64,000 bases of DNA from Zopfochytrium polystomum (taxonomy: Eukaryota > Chytridiomycota > Chytridiomycetes > Chytridiales > Chytridiaceae): NCBI GenBank assembly GCA_025765615.1, contig JAIVFJ010000102.1, forward strand, positions 62,001 through 126,000, given 5' to 3'. This document shows positions 20,084 to 32,159 of the stretch, in pieces; within the stretch, counting starts at the first letter, position 1; each line of letters opens with the position of its first letter. The notes under the pieces were generated by a model. The model saw only the letters and a list, made by a program, of their open reading frames with translations, was not told the DNA's origin and did no database searches. The position numbers were made by a program, and so were the translations under genes.

Positions 20084-23000
20084 CGAAAGTGTGCTTATGG
20101 GTGTGCGCGTGCGTGTAATACCAAAGGAGAAAAAGACAGAGAGCAAACACCCAACGCAGTTTCCACTTACCATGCCGGCACTCCCATCCGCTCATCACCC
20201 ACAAAACCCCGAAAACAACGATATGCAGAACCGCCGCGTACCCAACCACCATTCCGCGCCCTACCCTGCTTCGCGCGAGAAACTGCGTCAGCATGAACAC
20301 CGCGCGCTCCGGTGGGTTCATGCCGGACACCCGCCTCAGCTCTTCCTGACGGTGGAACCGCCGGAAGGGATCCAGCCGCGCCTCGTACGCCTGCGAGTAC
20401 CGTTCTGTCACGTCGTCGTGCGCCGACGGGCCGGGCAGCGCGTAAAGTGGTAGCGGGGTTGATGGTTGGCGGCGCGCAGCCGTGTTGGTTGTGTTCAAAG
20501 TGAATGATGGAGTCGGATCAAGCGTGAATGGCGTAGGCGACTATAATATCAATTTAGGAAAGTGTCCGGTGCTTCTTGGTTAAAATCAAGCTGTTAAGCG
20601 CAACAAAAAAAAAGAAGTACGATGCAAGCGGAATAAAACCTTTTGGGGTCCTGTAAAAGACTCCGCATATTTGAGTTTCTCAAAGAGTTTGACGTTGTCT
20701 TGCTTAAGCGACTCAATGCTCGCTTTCAACTCGGACACAGTTGTCGAGAGCATTTTATTTTGCTACCATGGTCCATGAAATAATATTTAACACGTCGAGA
20801 CCAGAGAAACACAAAAATTTTGTACTTACATCTTCCAGCTCTGAGTTGCGGTGCCGATACCGATCCCGCTGGCTCGCTAAAATCGGAATGATTGACGAAG
20901 TTTCACCGACTGCCGGGGCGGGGCGCGGGAGGAGTCGCGCCAGACATCGATCCTTTCAAGGCGGCATCTAACGACGACTGGGGAACCTCGGCCCCAGTGC
21001 TAATCATCAGAAGCGGGTCCTGGCACACCACCAAGCAAGATCGATCAGTTAGCAGGCAATTGGAGAAAGAAGAACTTTTATACCGAAGTTTGGCTTTTTG
21101 CATCTGGGGCGGATATTCCCCGTGTCGGCAGAGCGACCAACGAATTTAGTTTGTACATATCCTCTTCCAATTTCGTGATGAGTCGACTTTGGGCTTCCGA
21201 CTTTGACTGAGACGCTGAGAGCTGCTCTTTCGTTTGAGCGAGGGTTTCTTCCAACCCAGAGATCGACAACTTTAGGATAGGTCAGGTTGCGAGACCTTTC
21301 ATTGGACGCAAAGCAGTGCTTACTTTCAAGCTCGTCACATCGCCCTGAAGGCGCTTGTTTTTGTCCATCAGAAGCTTCTCGAGGGAATAATCCACGTAAG
21401 AGTCGCCACCAACGACGGCGCTCTCTGTTTCAGGGCTTTTCGGAGTTTCGCCGCTATCGCCTGCAATGGGACTTAAGAATTCTACGTGCTGGATATGCGC
21501 AAAGAAATGATTACAACGAATTCACTTTCGATGCCATGCTGCAAACCTTCATGACCTCCAACTCATGCTTAATGCGATCGTAGTCGTCAAACCGCAAGAG
21601 CTTTTCTCGCAGTTCCTCTGTTTCCAGTCGCTAAAATGACGAAATGAGCTCCGGCGCAGGCCCTCAAACGGAGAAACCAACCCGAACAGCCGACTCCCTC
21701 TCCAGTTCGTTTATTCGGCGGAGAAGTGAGGCCTCTTTCTCGTTGCGAGCGGAGCGACTTTTCTCGACCTCTTGAAGTAGCTTATTGATCTCTACCTAGA
21801 AGATCATTTTTTATCAGGGAGACTTCGCGTTTTGCTGATGACCCACATCTTGCGCCTTGATTTTGCGGAGGAGTGCGACTGGATCCTGCCACTCACCCCT
21901 CGCAACCGATGGTCCTTCACCTCTGTAGCTAGCAAGATCTTTCTTCAAAAGGGCCTGATACGAAAGAAGTGAGTGTGTTTGTAATGACAAAAAGGGGGTG
22001 AGGCGTTTACGTTCTCCCGCTCCAGTTGTGAAATCTTTGCCGATGCCCGCTCTAAATCGCCCGACACGATTTCAAGTTCTCCGAGCTTCACTGCGATTTC
22101 CTCGTCTGAGAAATCCAGCGATAAGGTCACCAACAGTGTTTTAAGCGAAAACGGTGCACATTCCCACCAAACTGCCGAGAGTGGTCGACAAGCTTTGCTT
22201 GATGCAAATCGTTGGTGCTTTTGACACCGACGAGCTCGTCCTTCAGTTGATTCAGCTGCCGCTGAAGCGAGTACTCGCTGAGAAATGTTGTTTAATTTGT
22301 ATCAGGCATCCTTTCGTTTTGTTTCGACCACCGGGCATACCTTTCTTTGTAAATTCGGATTTTTTCGTCCATGAGCTGCTTCATTTCAACCTCTTTCGCC
22401 AGGACTTTTTCATTCACCATGTCGTCAAGCTGCAGCGAAAACGGGGGATCGGTGAGAGGAATAGCAGCAAACCCCTTGGCGAAACGAAAATGCGTACCAT
22501 TTGCTCGTACTTTGACAGCCGGGCCTTGAGCGCCTGCATTGAGCCGTCGCTCCCACGCAAGCCCACGAGTTCCTTCTCCATCTCCTGCAGATCCTCCTTC
22601 AATCTCTGGTTCTCGACTTGCAGCGACACGACTTCGGAGGCCATCTTCGCGTGATTCTGAATTTTTTTTTTTAAATGTCTCAGCAGAAGTGGTAAGACGA
22701 GGCGCGCGTATACCGCGACAGAGGACATCAACGGCGCAGGGTCAGGAGCTTCGGCGAGGTGCTTGTAAAGGTTGAGGAAAGCCGTCTCTGCGACTTTGGA
22801 CCTCTTTGTAACGTGGTCGATCTCTGCTTGGTATCCTGAGGAAGCCCGGTTTCCGCTGTTAGAAAACGCCTTTCGCGCAACACCCACAAATCCCCAGCGA
22901 TACCTTTCAGCAACGACTTGAAAAGCTCCAGCTTCTGATCATCGGGAACCTTGCGGAACTCTAAATGCATTGCGGGTCAGGATTGCGGGTCAGGATTGGG

Positions 23001-23568
23001 CCACACGCTTGGTCTGGGTTGAGTGGTTGGAGGAGACCTTTGGTTTGTTCCGCAAGTCGCTTTCTGGACAGCATCCCCTCCTTTTGGTTCTCCACGATCT
23101 CGAGGCCCTGCGCATCCAGCTCCTTTTGCAGTCGGGAGAGGTCTATACCTGAATATACGGAGGGGGAGGGGAAGGGCAAAGGGTAAGGAGCGGGGAAAGC
23201 AAACGGGTGGACGCGAGTCGCGCGGGTTTGTTAGCGCTTCGAAGGATTGGGGGCTGGGGATGGGGGAAACAGCGCGTGTGGGGGGCGGGGGAGAGGGAAC
23301 TTCCACGCCGCCGGCCGGCAGCCCGGCGAGGCGGGGTTGTCGAATCGAGCGATCATGAACCAACAGGGCGCGGCTGGCGATCATCCGCGAACCGGCACCG
23401 GGAGCACGAGGGCGGCGGGGTCCGACAGCGTCCAGTGACGATTTCTCCTTCCTGCCACGCCCGCGGAGGCCCGCGCGGAGTAGTGGCGGGGGCGCGGGGG
23501 GGTTACTGAGGCGCACCTTCCCATGCCTTGACGGCGGCGTTCAGGCTGGAGAGGTACTCGTCGTCCAT
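19880..23568 (-). CDS. COY1: CASP/Coy1-like Golgi coiled-coil tail-anchored protein
   Basis: Exon 1 starts MDDEYLSSLNAAVKAWE at 23568 and splices to IDLSRLQKELDAQGLEIVEN and KEGMLSRKRLAEQTK, then EFRKVPDDQKLELFKSLLK and YQAEIDHVTKRSKVAETAFL, closely following the CASP N-terminal order. Many short exons then encode a continuous coiled coil (22.9 to 20.6 kb), including LKASIESLKQDNVKLFEKLK. The last long exon has RYSQAYEARLDPFRRFHRQE, the diagnostic CASP C-terminal motif, then a single transmembrane anchor VVGYAAVLHIVVFGVLWVM. A final exon gives HDHELPLPRPKLLPVQ and a TAG at 19880. CASP proteins are type II Golgi tethers in retrograde traffic. The intron before the last exon carries a GA/CT microsatellite (20028-20072). 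Confidence 0.9.
20028..20072. repeat. GA/CT microsatellite in a CASP intron
   Basis: About 22 uninterrupted GA units, CT on the coding strand, sit within the last intron of the CASP/Coy1 gene. On the coding strand this is a pyrimidine tract between donor and final acceptor. Confidence 0.85.
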
Positions 23569-24027
23569 GTCAGCCTTTGATGAGACAAACTTGGGACGGT
23601 CAGTCAGTCACCACCAGCGAACCACCCGAACCGCGCACGAGTGGCCAAAAAGGAAGCTCCTACGACTCGTTACACCCAATGCCCCGTTGGGTGTCCGTAG
23701 TAGTGGGTCGTACTGTATTCGGACGCAGCAGCTCTCTTTGGCTCGTAACCACAGGGGGGGTTGGGGGGCCAAAGCGAAACGGCTCGTTCCAGTCAAAAAC
23801 TCGTCATTTTATTTATGATCTGAGAGTAACCAGATAGTGTGTTCAATACACCCGAAGCCAGTGTTCGAGCCCCGCGCACGCCGTGTGGTACCCGACCCAG
23901 CAGACACCATTTGAAGTGGATTTGAACAAAAAAAAAAGGGAAGAAAAAAAAACCAGTCCAAAGGACCGCTCGTTTCGACTGTCTTCTTTTCCCCCCCTTA
24001 AATTCTCTCATACATTCGTGACATAAA
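23569..24027. other. Spacer between the CASP start and the RNA14 stop
   Basis: A tandem-gene spacer of about 460 bp. It should hold the CASP promoter and the RNA14 3' end. A-rich tracts at 23929-23951 are the only notable feature. No coding exon is visible. Confidence 0.5.
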
Positions 24028-24335
24028 TCAGCGGTGCCGCTTTCCTGGCCCGCGGTACCTTCCCCCGTCGTCGTCGTCGCTGCCGCGACCGCCCCCCTTT
24101 CGCTTGAACCCACCTCCCCCTCCACTCCGCGGCGGTGGACGATTCTACTCGCAGTGGGTAAAGGGCAGGGCAGGGGCAAGGCCGCCCGCAAGGAAGAATG
24201 TGGGGGGTTGGGAAGGGGGAAAAGCACAATGAGAGCAAGGGGCGTGAGGTGAGACACGGGAGGGTAAACGGCCAGCAAGGATTGTTTTGGCAGTTGCGAC
24301 CGACGCAAGGAAGAATACCCAAACGAAGTCCCCAC

Positions 24336-24370
<35 letters not shown>

Positions 24371-26555
24371 GAAAGCAAGAAAACGTGAACGAAACGCCAC
24401 GGCAAGAAATAGAAAGAACCGGACGCAGAAAAAGACAAAGAAAAAAATAGGATAAGTGGAGATTAAAATTAACTCCAGAGGCACGGCAGGCACGCGCTCA
24501 CACCCCTCGGGGGACAAAAAGCGAAAAATAATCAATCTTACCCTTCCGCCGCCGTCTCTCCGTCCATCTCCAGAGGAAAACCCGGGCCCTCCGCCTCCCT
24601 GTCCGGCCCACGGCGCACCCGACAGCCCCGCTCCCACCGAGGCGGGTAGCGTGACCGTGACAGGAACCATGAGGGGCGGAATGGGTGGGATTTGGACAGG
24701 AAGTCGCCGGAATATTTCAATGATGTCGTCGATCGGCACGAGTGGTCCTGTTGTGGTTTTGCGAATATGTGTGTGAGTGTGTGTCATGTTCCAGAGAATA
24801 GAGGCAAAGGGGCAACTTTTAGAGTGAGCAATTTAACTGGGCGGGGGAAAACGGTAAATAAAACGCTACCGTTATACGTTGCCGCCGGTGGGAGCACTTC
24901 GAGGAGCTTGGCCACTTGTTCCGGGACTCTAACGACTGCTGTCGGTGAGGGTATTGGCATGGGCGGGGCAAGCGGCGCACGAGCGTGCATGGGAGCGTTC
25001 GCGGGGCCACCCGTAGGAACGGTCGGTTGAATGGGCGGCATTCCCGCAGGCCCGAGACCTTCACCTGACGGGAGAGGAAGTGGGACGGGCTTGGGAGGTT
25101 CGGGCTTGTACGGGACCCATTTGCCAAATTCTGGGCGGGGGTAGCGTTCCGGATGCACGGATTCCAGGCTTTGGGCGCGGAACTCGAGGCCGACTGAAGC
25201 CGGTGGCGGTTGGACGGACGCTGCGCCTGATGGCGGGAAGGAGCCGTTGGAGCCAGCAGAAGCAGTCCGCTTATGTAGCTTGGCTTTTTGGGTCGCAGCA
25301 CTTTGCGACGAGCCTTTGGGATGCGAGGGGTCAGCTTTTGTTTGCTATTAAAAGGAGAGACGCAATGCGAGCAGTATATTGTTTACTTTGGAGACCGAGA
25401 TCCTGCTCAGCGACGTTGTTTAGGTCCAGGTACATCCAGCGTTCGGCTACGCTTTGCGACGAAGATCCATCTGCTCGACAAGTTAGCCCACAGCTTTCAC
25501 ACAAATGATAGATGAGGCGCACCCTGCTGATACATTTCCCTTCTCCGCTTTTCTGCCTTTGTTATGTTCGGAAGTTCGCCATAGCTGATTTCGTGTTTCA
25601 AGAAAATGGACCAAAGTGACTGAGCCTGCTCAGGAGGTAAAGCAACAAGTCCTCTCTCGAATAATGCGCGCGCGTCTAGATGTCACTTTTAAGTTCTTCA
25701 CCGCTGTTAGTAAGAAGAGCACGTACTCTTGTCGTCGTTCACTTGCAAAAGGAATTCCAAATATTGACCCAGCAAAACAGCGTCGTTTGCAAAAGCTTTC
25801 ACTCCAGCCTCAAAAATGTTGCACGCGACAGACGCTTGTTTGCTGCAGTAGTATTCCATAAGCGCTGGAAGAGGAGCGTACAGAATTGATCAGACGAAAT
25901 ATTGGGCAACTGAGCATCGAGAGAAATCTGGCGCAAAACATGACTTCATATTCTTCACCTGAGGCAACATAAACATGAGTTGTAATGTGAGGCGCTTTAC
26001 GCGCAAGCTTGAAAACATTTCGCGCTGCTTTGACACCCTGCGCACGGAATCGAGAAAGTCCCGCAGAGTAACAGTAGAGCGAATGGAAAGTGCAGATGCC
26101 AAAGATTAAAGCTGCACCGAGACACACGCCTTTCACCAACCTGGCACCGCCTTGCGATTCTCATATAAATTATCCAAGCCAAAGAGTATCCCTTCCTTGC
26201 GACCATCAGCTCCTGTTCTCTTGCCTCGTCGATCTTGCCGATCTCGGCGTCCGCCTGCCGCTGCCGGCCGCGATCCAACTCCCTCATCTCGCCATCCCAT
26301 TCTGACGTGTCTTTCGGCGCTTCCGCGGCGAGCTTGGCAGTAAGTCGTTCCTTTTCCTCGTCAAAACGCGCGTTGAGTTCATTGATGCCCGTTTCCAGAT
26401 TGGCGATGAGCGCGTCGAAGAGGGATGTGATTTCGGAAAAATCCTTCTTTGCGCTTTCTTTGATCTCGGCAAGTGAAAAATGGAGAAGCAGACTGGTGGA
26501 TGGGGGCAATGATCACAGATCAGAGAGATACACAAGCTTTATGTGACGACAAGGG

Positions 26556-26587
<32 letters not shown>

Positions 26588-28415
26588 CGTGGCATGATCT
26601 CTGTCGCCTCTGTCAGCATTGCTATGGCGTCCTCTTCACGCCCCAGCTCGACGAGATACGAAGCAGCATCATTCCTGTTGAAATGGTCATTCACAACAAT
26701 CACTTTTACAATGTTTCACCAAATTTCGGGGAAAAACCGCAGCATGGATAAGGCGGACTTGAAGGCGTAGACAACTCGGGCCGCAACGGCGCTCGCGTCT
26801 TCGATTCGAAGAGGATTTGATTTTTCCCACGCAATGAACTTTTTCCAAGCTTCCAGCTAATGGGTTCGTTGTTAGAAAAAAGAAAAAATAAGCGGAGGAA
26901 CAGCCTGTTCGCACCAAAGTGCACTCCGATTCGTTGAATGAGGGAGGAACAGCGTTCCAGGTTTTCGCGGAGCCGTCGATAGTGGCCATAAGATTTTTCA
27001 TCTCACGGTATGCTGTTCTGGCTGTCATGTAACCTGAGGACTTCTCAGACAGTAGCTTCTTTGCCTGTATTTGGGGAGAATGTAGAAAACGGAAAAAGAG
27101 GAAGGACAAAGGCAGAGACGGTGAGGTGCATGTTTTCAACCACTCACGAAGGAAATGCGACTTGTAGCAGAAACGAACCGTCAGTTTGTTCAGGCCATTC
27201 TCGAACAGGTCATAATCTTTCCATATGGCCTCAATGTTTGATAGGGGAATTACAAGAGCCCTATGGAAGACTTTCCTCTGGCTATCCATTTTCACTTGCT
27301 CTTCGTACATGGAAGTTGTCTGAAACAGTGTAATGAGACAGAGTACATTTGAGAGAAAGGAGGTGATAGGATAATTGAAAAAGATTGCAGAAGCGTTTGC
27401 GTCGTTTCGCGAAGCCATTTTTATTGTGAGCATGCTCGCTTCTTTTGTCTTAGAGGTCCAGCTCGAGTTGGGTGATGGAACCCAAGCTCCAGTTCGCCAC
27501 AAATACATGAAAGCATCGACAGGCGGCACTGTGAGGATCACTGTCGGGAACCGCTGGGAGGGCATGAAATACGAATGATCGGGGAAGGAGGTGGGGAAGG
27601 ATGGGAAGGGGCGAAGTGGAAGGGACCCAACGTCGCAAAACGCGTGTGTCAAGGTGCACTTTCTTACCTCTGACGCCTTCAAAAAAGCCAAGTACTCTGC
27701 CCAGAGGCTACCAGCTTCCTTGTCCAGCCCGACATTCGCCAAAACAAGCTCGAAGGCCTGAGTGATGATTTGACGAGCTTCAGCTCGTTTTTCAGCGGGG
27801 GCCGTTGCAGGGGAATGCGTTCGGCGAATATAGTTCAAATAATATCGCCACATTTCTAACGAGTTGACTTTCCGCAAGCAGCGTGTGAATATCTGTTCGA
27901 CACGATCAAGCGCCTTCTGCCGCTGCTCGAATTCGATGAACATGATCCAGTGCCTTGTCTGCTACGGATTAGACTGCTGTAAACGAGGGGTTTGTCCCAG
28001 CACCAACCGAGTTCGGAAATCGATCCAGGAACGCATCGAATGCTTCACGCGCCAAGGTCGGGTCACTTTTCGCCGTTGCTTCTTGTAGATAGACAGTCCA
28101 GTTATCCAAGTTCCACTGATCGCTTAAAGCTTTGTCCCTCAGCCTGGTTAGTCTGTCTGGCTTGGGGTCTTGCGATTTTTGCCGAGCCGGGGCCTCCGGG
28201 AGAGCGTTCCACGTCGGCGCCGGCGCTGGGGGAGAAGGGGAGGATGTCGAGCCAGTGGGGACTGCAGAAGAAACTACCCCAAGGGGATCGGCGGAAGCAC
28301 CCATTACGTGAGAAGACGTGCCAAAAGGAAACGAAGCCGCCGGTTGCGGGATTGATGGCAAGGTGGTTGAGATGGTAGCATCAGAGGGGAGGGGCATCGG
28401 GGCCGACGATGCCAT
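24028..28415 (-). CDS. RNA14: Cleavage/polyadenylation factor Rna14 / CstF-77
   Basis: The first exon begins MASSAPMPLPSDATISTTLP and runs into LTRLRDKALSDQWNLDNWTV, the first HAT repeat. Later exons carry HAT motifs typical of CstF-77: WIMFIEFEQRQKALDRVEQI, CLRKVNSLEMWRYYLNYIRR, EAGSLWAEYLAFLK, VFHRALVIPLSNIEAIWKDY, YMTARTAYREMKNLM, and an exon around 26.0-26.5 kb. The C-terminal part is Pro-rich (HPERYPRPEFGKWVPYKPEP) and has PLVPIDDIIEIFRRLP, matching the conserved C-terminal segment of the family. The last exon ends in a Gly/Arg/Asp-rich tail (FKRKGGGRGSDDDDGG...GPGKRHR) with TGA at 24028-24030. In the family the HAT domain dimerises and scaffolds the 3'-end processing complex in the nucleus. 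Several introns hold long A-runs. Exon limits between 25.2 and 26.7 kb are approximate. Confidence 0.88.
24336..24364. repeat. Poly(A) run in an RNA14 intron
   Basis: A 28-base uninterrupted A-run, T on the coding strand, lies inside the last large intron of RNA14. A second run of comparable length lies at about 26556-26583 in another intron of the gene. Confidence 0.9.
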
Positions 28416-28776
28416 CGATGCCTCCTGTCAGGAAGGGCCCGCCAGAGGCAATTAATGGTGGGAGGGAGGAGACTTTCTGCCACGAATTGGAAGCAAAAGT
28501 GGGTTGCGGTTTTACGCTGCTCTATTAATCCAAACTGCCCGGGTCGAAGTTCTCTGAAGAGACTTTGGTGCCGAATCGGCGACGATGAGGATGATGATTG
28601 CACGTCACCGCCGATTTGGGGGAAAACAACAAAAACGGAATAGAAGAAAGAAAAGAAAAAAAATGGAGATCGAGGAGAAACCAACACAGACACACACCAA
28701 AAAAAAAAAAAAAAAAACTCGCGATTGAAGTGCACTTCTTTCTCTCAAATGCTTCCACCGATGTCTATGCAGAATA

Positions 28777-30117
28777 TTACGCGTTTGGATACGCTCCCAC
28801 CCCGTAGTTTGTTGCACCCTCAAAGTATGCGTGTGTGAGCGCCTCCTTCGCCGAAATCCTCCGCTGCGGTTGGTACTCAATCATGCGCATCAGCAGGTCC
28901 AGCCCGACCGGCTCAATCATGGGAAGCTTGTTTTGGAGGGGCTGCGGGGGGTAGTACGGGAAGTTCTTCTTGTACTCTGACAGCTCCGAGACATGCGGCC
29001 AGGTGGCTTCGCTTGGCGTGCCGAGGAGCTTGAAAATTTTGGTGAGCTGGTCTTCGTTGGTTTTCCCTGGGAACAGAGGCTTGCCCGAACACATTTCCGC
29101 CATGATGCAGCCCGCAGACCAAATGTCGATCGAAGTCGAGTAATTCCGAGAGCCCAAAAGCACGTCCGGCGCACGGTACCACAGCGTGACAACCTCGTTC
29201 GAAAACGTATTGACAGGGATTCCAAAAGCACGCGCAAGACCAAAGTCGGCAAGCTTTAGCTCCATCCGTTGGTTGATGAGCTTGAAAGTGGTCAGCGAAA
29301 ACCGAAGGCGGCGATTGGAATCAGGAGGAGACCCACCAAATTTTGCGGTTTCAAGTCACGGTGCAACACGCGGTTCTCGTGGCAAAACGCAATCCCTTTC
29401 AGCAGTTGGTGCAGGAACAACTTGCAAAGCTGGGGGTTGAGGGCGCCACCGTTTCCTTGCGAGTCCATGTACTTTTTCAGGTCCTGATCCATGTGCTCAA
29501 AGACCAGCGTGAGGGTCTTCTCGGTGTGGATCACGTCATAGAGTCGAACAATGTTGTTATGCCGCAGTTCCTTCATCAAAGATATCTCTCGAATGGCTGT
29601 GGATGGGGCTCCTTCTTCGGCATCCAAGTGTATCTCCTTCAGGGCAACAACCTCGTTGGTGAATTTGTTCTTTCCCTTGTAGACGGTGGCGTAGGTGCCT
29701 TCGCCAAGCTTTTCCAGCCGAAGGTAGCGCTGCGAGCGATTGGAATCGAGGCGACGGAAGATCCACCACGGGAACGGGTTAATGGGGAAACAGACTTCGG
29801 CAACAAGTCCAGCACCCAACACAACGCGCGCATGAGAACAGCGGTCGACCTCCTCCGCCACTCGGCCACTCGGTGCCTTTTCCTCTCTCTCATCCCACTC
29901 CAATGAAGCCAGCCTGCCCGTCCCGCACGGTGCCACTCTGCAGCGCAGCGGCAGACTACGACGATCTGGAAGTGGTTGTGTGGCGACACGATCCCGCTGC
30001 TGGGCATGCATGCGGCAACGAGATAGAGACCGTCGCGATGGCGATCGTTTGGTGAGGGAGGGGGAGGGAAGGATCACACAAGGCTAATGGACCCACCTCT
30101 TTGTCGTTCGCCTGCAT
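28777..30117 (-). CDS. PHO85: Cyclin-dependent kinase, Pho85/CDK5 type
   Basis: Three exons. Exon 1 (30097-30117) gives MQANDKE. Exon 2 starts at 29729 with [19 protein letters not shown] (glycine loop), catalytic-Lys segment [10 protein letters not shown], the cyclin-binding PSTAIRE helix, and HRDLKPQNL at its end. Exon 3 has [11 protein letters not shown], then [20 protein letters not shown] (T-loop/APE equivalent), [16 protein letters not shown] and the kinase C-lobe to GVGAYPNA, with TAA at 28777-28779. All kinase residues look intact. The [20 protein letters not shown] and [13 protein letters not shown] segments are closest to yeast Pho85 and animal CDK5. Those kinases act with Pcl-type cyclins or p35 in nutrient, polarity and cell-cycle signalling. 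Total length, about 320 residues, is normal. Confidence 0.95.
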
Positions 30118-31430
30118 TATTGTTTCCGGGTGGTGCGGCGCTGCTGCTGTTGGTGTGGAGTGTGGCGGGGACGACGCAGGCGAGTTGCTCTTTTTTCGGT
30201 TTTTATTATTCTTTGTTGTTGTTCTGTTTGAGCGTCGTATGAAAAAAGTAAAAAACAAAAAAAAAAAAAAAGGGAAAAAGGGAAGCCTCCACAAATCTCC
30301 ATTCTCACCAGGTTTTGCTCTGTTTTTTTTTTTTGTAAATTTTTTTATTAATTTTTGTTTTTTATTTGCTCAAGAGACACAGGTTCATAGATGAAGAGAG
30401 AAAAAAAAATGCTCTCAGTAAATCAAATCTAATTTGTAACAGATCGCATTTATCGGAGGGTATACGGCTGTTAAAGTTATCTCAAAGAGGCTCTCTCTCC
30501 TACTCCCAGTGCAGCTACAAAAAGGAAGAGTGGTAGATAAGGCTCAGCAGTTAGGTCAGGATAGGAAAAACCTGTTTCTAACCGTACCCTATCCTGAAAA
30601 ATCTAAACTGATCCTAACCGAAAAAATAAAAAGACCGAGTAGGGAAGAAATAATACGAAACACTTATAATAGAGAAATACGTGAGAATAGAAGTTTGTTC
30701 TTGCAAGATTATGTGTATCCAACATACAAAGTCTTGGGGCTCCTTGGCTCCATGCAAGCTTAGACCCATCTGTAACCAAGGAACCAAATACCTCCTCCAC
30801 TGTCTATGATGGTCACCTTTAATGCTGTCAACAGAGAGATTTGTGACCAAAATAATTGTGTGGATTCACACTGTGAAATATTCTATAAAAATTATGGGAG
30901 CGACTTGGATGTTGGTTGGTGATTGCGAGGCATGTTGAAAGGGCATCAACAGACTTGAGTTGGCGTGGAGTGAGAAAGCTTGTTTAGAGACTAAGCCCTT
31001 TTCTTGTTAAGAGTGAAGTACCCATTGTTGCTGAAGTAGATGGAGAGCCGTTGCTGTCAGACAGATTGGTCTTGCTTAGAGTGCAGGACACCCTTTTCTT
31101 GTAAGAGCAAAGCACCCTATACAAAAGAGGTGTTGGCCTGAGGCCTTGCTTGAAGAGCTTCACAGGTCAAGGTGGAGGTTATGGCGACTCAGGTGACAGT
31201 AATGATTTTTATTTGTTCTACTCAAGGGTAGAGAGTGTTGTTGGACCCAGATGGTGCCGCACTGCGCGCAGCCAGGGCCTCGCAGGAGGAGTCCAATTAC
31301 AAACCAGATAATATGTTCGACTTGCTTATACAGTAAGGAAGCTAAGGTGCCTCACACAAATTTACTCAAAAGGCAAATGCATACATGCAAAACCCCAACC
31401 GAGTAGTTGGGTAAAATGGGTGGGCTGTAT
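30118..31430. other. CDK promoter region, then repeat DNA without a supported gene
   Basis: About 30118-30420 is rich in A and T runs, likely promoter/leader of the CDK gene. Around 30540-30620 lies TAGGATAGG-like sequence resembling the patch near 13480. From about 30860 on, repeat-zone DNA includes a partly repeated word CCCTTTTCTTGT(T)AAGAG (near 31000 and 31090). No coding exon is visible. Confidence 0.4.
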
Positions 31431-31490
31431 GGTGCAGTGAGGGATTTGAACCCTTGAGAGCATGTGCGCTGTGATAACTGCACCATTGCA
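31431..31490 (-). other. tRNA-like Pol III box sequence (decayed tRNA or SINE head)
   Basis: The minus strand has an A-box-like TGGTGCAGTTATCACAGCGC and, about 33 bases later, a perfect B box GGGTTCAAATCCC forming a T-stem. The anticodon arm is too short for a working tRNA. An unusual 8-bp pairing (GGTGCAGT with ACTGCACC) closes the unit. Probably a tRNA-derived repeat. Confidence 0.5.
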
Positions 31491-31566
31491 TCTGCTCATC
31501 ACATATATCAGACTGATTAGAGATAGTGTATTTACTATGTACTATGTCCGCTTTGTGTCTTCTCTT

Positions 31567-31855
31567 CGTAAACAGTCTACTCTGAGTGAGTGAGTGGAAG
31601 GAGTGAATGAAGTGGAGATGTGTGTTTGTGGGTGGTCCTTCTCACCAACTTGGAGAGAAAGGAGAAAAACTCTGCTATGAATTATTGATACATAATGATG
31701 ATATACACGCTGTAATAGTTGCTAGGCAAGCGTGACTGGCACAGGGTAAAACCCTCTCCTATATTATCTACTTGAGCAGAGGAGGAGGAAAACTGTTGAC
31801 ACTGGTTTCTGTTCCACTTAATACTCGGAGTATTTGTCATCACCCAAAACCAACA
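31567..31855 (-). mobile_element. Copia-type LTR, minus orientation (3' LTR of the relic at 32160-33690)
   Basis: The minus strand starts TGTTGGTTTTGGG and ends CAGAGTAGACTGTTTAC, like the LTR at 56694-57068 but about 85 bp shorter. Immediately upstream is a polypurine tract (CTTAGGGGGAAG), as expected before a 3' LTR. It lies downstream of copia RNase H remnants in the same orientation. Confidence 0.78.
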
Positions 31856-32159
31856 CTTCCCCCTAAGCTGTGGGCAGGAGCAAAGGCCAGCACAGAGGAA
31901 AACCTTAAGCCATAGTCAACTTAAGGAAACTGTACACCAGAGAAGGAAGAATCACAAACAGGTATGACTGGCCATCAGATGGCAGAACAGAAAGGACAGA
32001 CCACACTAACAAGAAATGGATGGGGGCACATATTGAACTTCAGAGGGAAAAGAAAATGAGTCAAAGTAATGAAAAGGAACAAAGAAGAAAACAGCTTCAC
32101 AGATAAGAAAAAATGAATCAGAGATAAGAAAAGAAGCAAAGACCAATGTGACTCAGGTG

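Noticed and set aside
19795..20498. Single 234-codon exon running through the last CASP intron
   Set aside because: The frame crosses a CT microsatellite and needs no splice, but splicing at GTAAGT gives the expected CASP end HDHEL... right after the membrane anchor.
29343..29906. 187-codon plus-strand frame
   Set aside because: It lies antisense to the kinase exon, which has complete kinase motifs; the plus frame is a shadow.
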